The notes under the pieces are model-generated. The model was not told where the DNA came from. It did not search any database and worked only from the letters and a program-made list of their open reading frames with translations. Source: Euleptes europaea (lineage: Eukaryota > Chordata > Lepidosauria > Squamata > Sphaerodactylidae). Taken from it: a DNA stretch of 64,000 bases. A program made the position numbers and the translations under genes. Shown here in pieces: positions 44,501-56,500 of the stretch. Position 1 is the first letter of the stretch. Each line of letters begins with the position of its first letter. Where the stretch lies: assembly GCF_029931775.1 (NCBI RefSeq), contig NC_079325.1, forward strand, positions 52,436,286 through 52,500,285, read 5' to 3'.

Positions 44501-47500
44501 TTGTGCTTGTTATTTTTGTATGCTTGTACATAACACTGTATGTTTATATGTATAGTTGTATTTAGACACCATAGGATAAACATTGGTTACACTTAACAGT
44601 AATTGTTATTGTACATTTTTGTCGCCCCTGTACTGATTTCCTAACCTCCAGGTAATAGCTGGAGATCTCCTGCTATTACAACTGATCTCCAGGCGACAGA
44701 GATCAGTTCCCCTGGAGAAAATGGCCGCTTTGACAATTGGACTCTATGGCACTGAAGTCCCTCCCCTCCCCAAAACCCACCCTCCTCAGGCTCCGCCCCC
44801 AATACCTCCCCCCGGTGGCAAAGAGGGACCTGGCAACCCTACTACTCCCCCTGGTAAAATAAAATTGCTTGTCATTACCTTTTTCATAAATCGTTCTAGT
44901 TCTCTTATTCTGTTCCTTGTAAGTACATCCTACACACCACATGTACATGTATAGACCCATACATAAATCAAATGTATTTAACATGGATTTAAAAAATACT
45001 TAATGAGCAGTTTGAAATGGGGCCTACATTTCCCATCTGGCCTGAGCCTATTGCCAGCGTTGCACAGGACTGTATAAACGCCAAGAATTATTATAATATG
45101 AGGACATGTAATCGAATTCTCCCTCGGCCCGTTCCTCCGAGATCAACAAGCCCAGTCCCTTTTCTGCAATTTCTTCTCACATTGCCTGAGCTTTTACCTC
45201 TTTCCACACACGATGGTGGCTAAGAAAGCAGCCGACCTCCCCCTTTGTGAGCGTCCTGCCCGAGAAGGGGTCGTAATAGCCTGGAAGCAGGTCCACACCC
45301 AGTTTCTTGATATCGCTGCTGTTCAGGGCACTGGGAAAGAAGAAGGAGCAGAGTTGGTTTTTAAATGCCGACTTTCTTTACCATTTAAGGAAGAATCGAA
45401 CCGGCTTACAATCGCCTTCCCTCCCCCTCCCCACAACAGACACCCTGGGAGGTAGGTGGGGCCGAGAGAGTGTGACTCGCCCAAGGTCACCCAGCTGGCT
45501 TCATGTGTAGGAGTGGGGAAACCAACCCAGTTCACCAGATTAGCCTCCGCCGCTCATATGGTGGAATGGGGAATCAAACCCGGTTCTCCAGATTAGAGTC
45601 CACTGCTCCAAACCACCGCTCTTAACCGCTACACCACGTTGGCTCCCAAGAAGAGTTGTTTTTTATATGCCGACTTTCTCTACCTTTTTAAGGATAATCA
45701 AACTGGTTTACAATCTCCTTCCTTTCCCCACAACAGACATCTTGTGAGGTAGGTGGGGCTGAGAGAGTTCTGAGAGAACTGTGACTAGCCCAAGGTCACC
45801 CAGCAGGCTTCAGGTGGAGGAGTGGGGAAACTAACCCGGTTCACCAGATTGCAGCCTGCTGCTCACCCAGCTGGCCTCATGTGTAGGAGTGGGGAAACAA
45901 ATCCAGTTCACCAGATGAGCCTCCGCCACTCATGTAGAGGAGTGGGGAATCAAACCCGGTTCTCCAGATTAAGAGTCCACCACTCTTAACCACTATTCAC
46001 AGGCATGAAGAGATTGTGGGGGTTAGCAATGAAATAACCTTCCAGCCAGACCGGCATCTAAGGGCACACAACGGAGTAAGGCCCAGCCTCCAAAAGCTTG
46101 ACCTACAATGACACAGGCTCTGAAGTAGGGTTGCCAGTGGTGGCTGGAGATCTCCTGCTATTACAACTGATCTCCAGGCGACAGAGAAAATGGTCCCTTT
46201 TGCAATTGGGCTCTGTGGCATTGAAGCCCTCCCCTCTCCAAACCCTGCACTCCTCAGGCTCCATCCCCAAATCTCCAAGTATTTCCCTACCTGGAGCTGG
46301 CAACCCTACTTGGAGTCCTGGAATTACTACTGATCTCCAGACTACAGAGATCAGTTCCCCTGGAGAAGATGGCTGCTTTGGAGAATGGACTCTATGTCAT
46401 TATACTCCCATGAGGTCCCTCCCCTCTCCAACCCCACCATCCCCAGGCTCCACCCCCAAATCTCCAGGAATTTCCCGACCTGGAGTTGGCAACAATGCTC
46501 TGAAGCCCCCTCGCTTTAGAAAGCGGTTCACCCACTGAGTCAGGGTGGAAGATGTGGTGAAGCCAAAGGGAAGTTTCTGAAAGGGGGTGGGTCCAAAAGA
46601 CGATGTCATAGGGTGGGATCAAAGGAAAGTATGCTGACAGGGGTTGGGCCAAAAAGATGTAACAGAAGGGCGGGGCCACCGAGACATGTCCTGAAAGGGG
46701 GAGGGGCCAAAAAACAAGCCTTTGAAATGGAAGCCTCTGCAGAAGTCTTTCACAAAAATTGCGGGGTAGGGAATGACTAAGATTAGGAAGGGTGACGTTT
46801 CCTTGATCTCTAGAGTTGCCAACCTCCAGGTACTGTTATAAAGAACAAAACCAGCACAAGTATCAAATGCAATCACATATATTAAGTGCAGAGAAACTGA
46901 AAGACAAACAATACAATATTTACAACAAGTGCAGACTAACAACAAATATCTAGCAATGAACAATATATATGATAATCTTATCCTATTTGTTTTCTTCTTT
47001 TCAAGGTTCAAAGCATCCAGGTAGGTATGATTTCTATTAGAAAGTTCCACAAAAGAGCAGCTGGAGAAGATAAATGGACGTGTTGTCTAGATCGGTGTCC
47101 ACGTTTCGCCAAAGCTTCATCAGCTGAACAATATCTCAATAAAGACACTTTTTAAATTATACCCATAATAGGTCTGACTTCTCAGTTGCCTGCAGGGCTT
47201 GATGTCAATTGAATCTGAATTGTATAACATTACATACAGCACAGAGCCTCTTTTTTCTGGTTGTAACCTCCAGGTACTAGCTGGAGATCTCCTGCTATTA
47301 CAACTGATCTCCAGCCGATAGAGATCAGTTCACCTGATGGCTGCTTTGGCAATTGGACTCTATGGCACTGAAGTCCCTCCCTTCCCCAAACCTCGCCCTC
47401 CTCAGGCTCCACAACAAGGGACCTGGCAAAGAGGGACCTGGCAACCTTATTGATCTCCTATCTGTTCATGTGTCCTGACCTGGATAACCCAGGCAAGCCT

Positions 47501-50500
47501 GATCTTGTCAGATTTCGGAAGCTAAATCGGGTCATCCCTGGTCCGTATTTGCATGGAAGACCATCATGGAATACCAGAGGCAGGCAATGGTAAACTACCT
47601 CTGAACTTTTCTTGCCTTGAAAACCCTATGGGGTCACCATAAGTCTGCTGTGACTTAATGGCCCCCCAAAAATGTGTTTAAATGCTTCTGGGCCCTGCTT
47701 GGTGCAGAAAACCCTTTTGTGACAAGCCCTTGAGTTGCAATGGGAAAGGTCCTTGGGTGAGAAAACACCCCTAAAAATCTCTCAAAAATTACTCATAGAG
47801 ACAGCAGGGGCAGAGATGGCAATGGGTGTAAAGTTAATGCCATTTGCCTCCCTGCTCAAAGTAGGTAGTCCTTGAAGCTCACTTGCCTTAAAAAGGGTGC
47901 AGGGACTGAATCAGGGGGTGAATATGATGGCAGTGGCTGGAAACAAAGGATGACAGAATAGGGTGGGACTTAAACTAGGGTGTCGACTCTGGCTTGGGAA
48001 ATCCCTGGAGATTTGTGGGCGGAGCCTGGAGAGGGAGCTATGCAGGGATGCAAAGTAAGTGAGTTCACTCTCCAAAGCAGCCCTAGTCTCCAGGGGAACT
48101 GAGATCTGTTGTAATTCCGGGAGACCTCCAGGCTGCCCCTGGAGGTTGGCAACTCTTGGCTAATGGAGGCTTTAATGGAAAGGGTGGAGGTCAAAGAAAA
48201 ACATTTGTTTATGTAGTGCATTTCTACGGCATTCACACCACCCAAGGCGTCTTACAAACAGTAAGACATAAAAAACAGTAAGAGGTGAAAAACACTTTGT
48301 TGGCAAAAAAACACGAACAGCTGAAAGAAACCCCAGGAATAAACATCCCACTTCCTCAGAAGGCTTTCTGAAACAAATGCGCTTTCAAGTGGTACCAGAA
48401 GGTCTCTAATGACAGCACCAATCATACTCCCTGTGGGAGAGAGTTCCACAGTTTACGGACAGCAGCTGTGAAGATGGGTTCCCACCAGCCAAACTTCTGA
48501 AAGTGTGGGTTTCTCTCAGCAACGCCCCTACCAAATATTCACAGGCATGAAGGCAGTCCATTAGGCACTGTGGACTCAAGTACTTTAGCGGTTTAAAGAT
48601 CTAAAACAGCGTTTTATATTGGAAACCCGAAACCGGCAGTAGACACAGTACTGATAGACCGTATGGGTTGGGGCAGACTCATGATGATGATGAAGATGAG
48701 TTGGTTTTTATTCCTCGATTTTCTCTACCGAAAGGGGTCTTAAACTGGCTTACAATCACCTTCTCTTCCCCTCCCTACAACAGACACCTTGTGAGGTAGG
48801 TGAGGCTGAGAGAGTTTGGAGAGAACTGTGACTGGCCCAAGGTCACCCAACAGGCTTCACGTGGAGGACTGGGGAATGAAACCCAGTTCTCCAGATTAGA
48901 GTCCACCACTGGGGAATGAAACCCAGTTCTCCAGATTAGAGTCCACCACTCATCTGGAAGAGTGGGGAATGAAACCCAGTTCTCCAGATTAGAGTCCACC
49001 ACTCATCTGGAAGAGTGGGGAATGAAACCCAGTTCTCCAGATTAGAGTCCACCACTCATCTGGAAGAGTGGGGAATGAAACCCAGTTCTCCAGATTAGAG
49101 TCCACCACTCATCTGGAAGAGTGGGGAATGAAACCCAGTTCTCCAGATTAGAGTCCGCCGCTCATGTGGAGGAGCAGAGAATCAAACCCGGTTCTCCAGA
49201 TTAGAGCCCACTGCTCTTAACCACTACACCACGCTGGCTCTCATTAAGAGGATAGAAGGGAGCGGAGCTATGTCACACCTCACCTCCTTCTCTAAACATC
49301 CAACATCAACAATCTCGATGGGGCACACATGGCTATTCCCATGTAGGAAGCAAAAAACCTTGTGGGGGGTACTTTGACAGGTAGCAAAGCAAAAGAACCA
49401 GCCATTCATTCCCAGCCAGGGGAATGCCAGGAGGGGATTCTCGGTGGTGGCCTAGTTCTCACAGGTGTGAGGGAACCATACCTGAAAATGTAAACCAGAC
49501 TTTACAGATATCAAAGGCTGCCCACCCCACTATCACCCATCCCTCCCTCAAGTTTCAGAGACAAGGTGACAAGAGGCCTGGGCCTTTTCTTAAGGCCTCA
49601 GATATTCTCTGGGCCTTTTCTGTGATTCTACATGTCCTTTGGAACTCCCTCCCACTGGACATTCGTCAGACACACTCCCACCTCTCTTTTCAGACAGCAA
49701 GTGTGAGATAATTTACCTTGGTCCACCTTGCCTTCAGCAATCAAGTTAAGCCATCATTTACTGCCGTTTTGCTTAATATGATGCTGTCTTTGAGCTGGGG
49801 TTGCTGCTATGTGGTTAAGCTACTTTAGCTTACAGTTTTTTAGATCTGACATGGATTTAATTGGAAATTGTTTTCGGTCAGCTTCTATTATAAACTGCCT
49901 TGGGAACCGCTATGGTTGGAATGTAGTTTATAAATGTAGCAAATAAATAAAACTCTTAGCCAACATTTCCTCTTATAAACACTTCCTCTTATAACAGCAT
50001 CCCAGCTTGACAGCATACATGGGTAAAGCCCATGACAACCCAGTATAAAGCTTACTGGGTGACCTAGGGCTGGTCATTCTCTCTCAGCCAAACTTACCTC
50101 ACAGGTTTGTTGTGAAGATAATATGGAAGAGGGGAGGGGTACTTATGACAAAAGAAGAAAAAGGAAATAACTTAACCCCAAATGAATTGAACTAAGAACC
50201 AAAAAGGTTAAGACATTATAAATTTATGGGCTGGATATGTATAAGTTTAAAGCCTAAATCTAAACAAATATAGGACAATATATATATTTATTACAATGTT
50301 CTTTAAAACACATATCCAGGCCCATATGATAGCCTCACAAATGTGCATAAATACAAAGGACCGTTATTGACCCTGACCAAACTCGTTTTGGCCCATTGGC
50401 CTTCTTCAGTGGTCAAATAATATAGATATTAAACATACAGAAAGGCTCCAGACAGTAAAATAATATGTACATAATCTCTAAAATAGACCAAGGTGAAATG

Positions 50501-53500
50501 TAATAGTAATAATAGTCTGACCAAAGGCAGAAATATTAAACAGAGGTATCTTGCTCTGCTGCCATGGTCAGGTACAGATATCCTAGACGGTGATTCAGTT
50601 GTGTGCCTTTCTCTCCTGGTCAAAGAATGGAATGATGTCTGGAGCCAATATTCATGCAATAGGTGTACTTATGCCACCGTTGAATATTTTTGTATATTTA
50701 TAGTGCATTTTTATCTCAGTCACAAACAAACACATGCCTTTATTGGCATATAAAAAAGAGGAACATACATTAGGATAAATCCGAGTACAAATAGATAAAT
50801 TTGGATAAAACAATCCCAAATCAGCCATTAAGGAACGGCTACATACCATTCACGATAATTGATTGCTAACTGCAAAAACCTTGCAACTGATTCAATTATT
50901 TTGGGGGTTTGGGTGGTCATAAGATAGGATGTCCTGATTTTATCAGCCTTTCCCCTACAAAAATATTTGAGTATACAAACATAAATCAATCAAAAGCATC
51001 CCGTCACCTTCCATCCACTGCGTTTACCACCTGGGCGTCAATCTCCAACTCAGAGAGGGCACTCAGCATGCGCTGCCGCCGGTCTGGACGCCGTGCCAAG
51101 TTGATGAGGAAAATCTGAAAAGAAAACATGTAGATGGTAGCCGTGTGAGGGCAATGAGACAGTGGGAATCCTGCCACAGCTGGAAACCAACCAGCCCTGG
51201 CGGGTTTGCCAGTGCCTTCCCCAGTCATCTTCCCTTTACCCTTCACACAGCTTACCAATGCACAAAACAGAACGGCTAAATTCAAGTTCAGTAGCACCTT
51301 AGAGACCAAGAAGATTTTCAGGGTATAAACTTTCGAGAGTCAAGGCTCATACTTGAAAATCCTGTTGGTCTCTAAGGCGGACTCGACTTTAACTTTTCTA
51401 CTGCAGACCAACACGGCTACCCTCTGAAATTTTTCTGTTATATGAAACAAATGCACCTTTTGCTTTTTAATCAGAACAGGTCTGGCTAAGACAGAGTCAG
51501 TGAATACATCATGCAGAATAGAGCCAATAGCAGTAGGCAATACTGGAGACAGTGGCCCTGGATTTGGGAATAGGGGTGTTATATCAGTACCCCTATTTTC
51601 ATCTGTTAAAGGCTGGAAGGATTGTACTTGGGTACCGGCAGCCCCATATATTTATGCTGTACTAAAATAATTTTCAGGAAATGATTCACACCCAGGAAGG
51701 CTGGAGATTTACTTTAAAAAAAATCTGAAAGTCAGCTTGGAGGGTCCGAAAAGGGGAGAAGAAAAGAGGTCCAACTCCTGTAACATCACAGAATTTAATC
51801 CACTCCTACAGCCAAAATCCACAAATGAATGCAAAACACACCCTCAGTTCACTCCATGCCCACAAAGCTCTTACCTCATCAAATCCAATTTTAGTAAGAT
51901 GCTTTGGGGCGAGGTAAACATGCCTGGAGGGAACCATGGGGGGACCATCAACTGCAAGAGACAGAGAACACATGGAATTGAGGCAAATGCAAGGTGTAGA
52001 TGTTCTGCGCTTTAAAAACATACTAAAGTCATGTGCCAAGAAAGCCGGTCTAAGCAAAATTGCATTTATGCATTTTATTTTGCATATTTATTCCACATCT
52101 AATAGCTGGGGAAAGCAACAAGTTGTTCTGGGGTGGGGGGAGAAATACACTGAAGCCTGTCCACTGAAAAATTATGCTTAATCATCCTCAGCTCGCTCGC
52201 TCGCTCTCTCAAATTCTGCATGATCATACAACAAACAGACAGGATCAAATCTGATATGCACATTCTTCTTCCAATGACTAGGCACAGGAAAATGCCACTG
52301 ACCTGACATGTGTTGGGCCTAACTTCTCTTCAGCCATCTAGGCACAAAAAGACAAAGGGAACTTGTGGCATCTGGGCCATATTCTGGCCATGTAGTAGGG
52401 GTCACTGGGGGTGTGGGGGAGGGAGGTAGTTGTGAATTTCCTGCATCGTGCAGGGGGTTGGACTAGATGACCCTGGTGGTCCCTTCCAATTCTATAATTC
52501 TAACCAAATGAAAGGCTGGCTCAAATATTATGGCCCAGAGATATGCGCAAAACCTCTCTCTCAATCAGACTAACACATCTCAAAAGAGTTCAGTGGTTGG
52601 ACTAGCAGCATCACAAAGTACAGTTTACTAAGGATAGTAAACAGGGGCTCCATTGAAGGTTACAGCTTGAACACTTACCTTATTGGATTTTCAAACATTG
52701 ACAAGTCTGGATTTCCCCAGAGCAGGAAAAACTGAACAACACATATAGTATCCAGGCCAGATTTCAGCCAAAAAAAGTAATTTTGATACCTTTCCCTCCC
52801 ACCGATTCAGCTAAAATGTGTTTGGAATGCATTTGGGGGTGAGGCTGCTTACCCATGGCCTCCAGAATAAGGTGCACAAAGTTTATGCGTTCATCCTCCA
52901 GTGTCTGATGTGACTTCACAGGAACATTGATAAAGCCAAAGTGCTCCTGGTTACTCAAGTATATCTGGACTCCTGCGCGTGAAACATAAAGGAATCACAG
53001 GCCTTACTACATAGGCAATGCAGGCACCCTGCACTCCATCCCATCTCATGCTTCCATGATTTTCCAAATGATTCTCACTTTGGTACCTTTAACACAGCCC
53101 ACTGGTCCTCTGTGCCTTCCCAGATCAAAACTATATTCCCAGGAAACCAAAAATTCTACACTAAAAACTATACAAACAAACCTTCAACTGATACATTTTT
53201 CCTTTTTTAGTTCATTGCTTTCATGCATCTATCTTCGTGAGCTTTGGCTTCCCAAAGCTTATGCCACAATAAAGGTGCTGCAAGAGCCAGCATGGTGTAG
53301 TGGTTGGTAGTTTGGAACAGTGGACTCTAATCTGGAGAACCGGGTTTGATTCCCCACTCCTCCACATGAGCGGCGGAGGCTAATCTGGTGAACCGGGTTG
53401 GTTTCCCCACTCCTACACACAAAGCCAGCTGGGTGACCTTGGGCTAGTCACAGTTCTCTTAGAGCTCTTTTAGCCCCCACCTACCTCACAGGATGTCTGT

Positions 53501-56500
53501 TGTGGGGAGGAGAAGGTGATTATAAGCCGGTTTGATTCTTCCTTAAATGGCAGAGAAAGTTGGCATATAAAAACTAACTCTTCTTCTTGGTTACTTTGAA
53601 TAAACAGGAACATTTGCAGCCCTTTATTCCAACTCCAGCAACTGACTTGTCCAGAGATCTCTGGAATCGTTAGTGAAGGGGGATACAGAAGTAGCAGCAG
53701 AGGAATCAATTTAAGGATGGATAGATTAATAAGGACACAAATAGATCAGGAAGTGGGGTGGGTGGTCGCGGCACACAGAGCTACAATAAATTTGGAGGTA
53801 GCTCATCTCAAGTAATTTTTAGAATTTGAATTCCTATACACAAACACAGGAAGCTGCCTTAGTCCATTGCTCCAGACTCAGACAAAGACCTTCCTGCCCT
53901 GGATGGGCCAGGGTAGCCTGATTAGGGCTGTTGATTCAGTAAAAACCGAACCCAAAAAATACAGAAAAAATGTAAATATGGTAAAATTTGGGTTCGGGTT
54001 TACTGAGTCCGCAAAATCCGGGAGATTGGCAAAGCCAAATTTGCCATTCCTGAAAAAGCAGGATAAAAATCTGGCTTTTTCAGGAATGTCTTTTCGCGGC
54101 TCCTGGGGGGCATTTTTTCAGGTAGATGTCCCAAATTTTCAGGGTAGCTAGAAGGGACTCTCCTTGCAAGAACCCCCAAGTTTGGTAAAGATTGGGTCAG
54201 AGGGTCCAGAGTTATGGGGTCTGGAAGGGGTCACCCCCATCCTCCTCCATTGAAAAGCATTGGCAAAGTGGCTGTGTTCAGATGCTTTCGTGTGATCTTC
54301 GCAATGTATCTCAATGGAGAAGCCGGGCTTTAAACGGTGGAAAGGTTTGTCCCGAGCCTCCATAGATTGTGTCTCTACCTTTACCTGCTGGTGGAAGAAG
54401 GTAACAGAAGAGGACAGATGAATTAGGTTTCTAAGGAGCCTTACTCGGGAGGGAGTTCCAGAGCTTTGATGCCATGACTGCCTCTCCCAGGGTGCAACCC
54501 ACCGAACCTCAGAAAGTGGGTACACCCAAAACAGGGCTTCTAAATATGATCATAATGGTCAGGCAGATATGTTGGTCCCAAACAATATAGGGCTTTCATG
54601 ACCAGCACCTGGAGTTGTGCCTGGAAATAAATAGGAAACGCCTCTGCCTAAGGCCTCGGAGAAGCACTGCCAGACTGAGTAGACAATATTGACCTTGATA
54701 GACCAATGGTCTGATTCAGTATAAGGCAGCTTCATGTGTTCAGTGCCCAAATGTTTACCCTTAGTACCATTAACCTCTCCCTCCTGCTCTCACCTGCAGC
54801 TTGACAGGAATACGCAAAGACAATGATGTCATCAAATGGCCAGGTGTAGCTGGGATGGGGAGGGTGAAAGGCCAGCTTAGCAGTCTCGCCCTTTCGAAGG
54901 TCAATCAAGAAGGCAGCATATACCATGGGGACTGCGAAGCATCCAACACGCTGCCGGTTCTTGGTGGGGAAATAGTCCGCTGTCCTGCGATAATAACCCT
55001 GTTGCATGCACACAAAAAATTAAGATTCCATGACTCATAACACAAGTACTATCACCACCCCAGTAACAGTTTGATCCTACCCAACAAGAGCCACTCCACA
55101 CAGGTCTTGCAGAGCTTTCAAACGAGGCTGAGATGCCATGGGGAGACATTCCTCAGCCTTGGCAGAAGGTGGAGGGGATCTACCAGGAAACATTTTCTCT
55201 ACCACCTCAGCACAGGGATGGAATTACCAAAAGAGAAGTCTTAGAAGACCTACAGTCATGGAAAGGCAGCAGAAGAGGTTATGGGCCCAGAGTCCAAGAA
55301 GGCACATGATCCAGAAACCTTGCTGAAGCTAAGTAGGCCAGGGTCTCAGTGCCTAGATAACAGACCTCTAAGGAACCCTATGAGCCCAGATTATGGTTGA
55401 AAGGTACATGATCTCATTATCTTCCTTCAAGATGCTCAGAGTAATAGGCATTAGGTTTTTAAGGAGCCTTACATACAGGCCACAAACCTGTAAAATTGCA
55501 GAGCTAGAATGTCATGAAACAGCTGCACAGCATCCTCCACCAAAATATATATGGGGCTTTTTAGGGAGAAATTGGCACCATGAATCAGGCCAAGAGTCAA
55601 CTGGGAGCCAACACTGGGCACAGGTGGCCCATTTACTGGCATAGTCTGAAATTTGCACCCGGCCACGAATGAGATCTTTCTTCCAGGCTTTTCCTCTTTT
55701 ACTCAAAAAGCAATCAAAGGATCTGTGGGCCGCCCTCGTGCAGGACTAGCTTGCTTTATTTCCACTTCTTTAAGCATAAGCTCAATTGACCTTATTTTGG
55801 CTGATGAGTTGGCGCTAGCAGTTAGAGTAAACCTGACTTCTTTCCCGCTTATTTTATTCACTGTTTATATTCCTCCTGCTAGATCAAGTAACACTGCTTG
55901 AAACTGGGCCCATCTAGGAGAACTATTTGATGACATCAAAAACAACCACCCAACTATTCCAGTTCTTATGGCTGGTGACTTTAATGCCCGAATAGGGCCG
56001 GATGATAATACTCTCTTCCAAAATCTTATAGGGAATTTTGATGAGTCTTTCCTGAGCTCCCTATGGTACACTAGAACTTCCAGGGACTCGGTAATTAACT
56101 CTTCCGGCTTAAGTCTGGCCCAATTCGCTATTCAGAGAAACCTAATAATAGTATTGTCGAAGGCTTCCACGGTCAGAGTTCATTGGTTCTTGTAGGTTAT
56201 CCGGGCTGTGTGACAGTGGTCTTGGTATTTTCTTTCCTGACGTTTCGCCAGCAGCTGTGGCAGGCATCTTCAGAGGAGTAACACTGAAGGACAGTGTCTT
56301 TCAGTGTCAAGTGTGTAGGAAGAGTAATATATAGTCAGAAAGGGGTTGGGTTTGAGCTGAATCATTGTCCTGCAAAAAGTATCAAAGGTAATGTGCTAAT
56401 CATTGTCCTGTAAGTATCAAGATAATGTGCCAATGAGGGTGTGGTATGTTAATATGGAACCATTGTATCCTGAAGTGATCTGTTAATGTGTGAAATCCAA

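Noticed and set aside
48871-49175. CRISPR array
   Set aside because: The units are tandem without spacers, derive from a SINE, and the genome is a vertebrate's.
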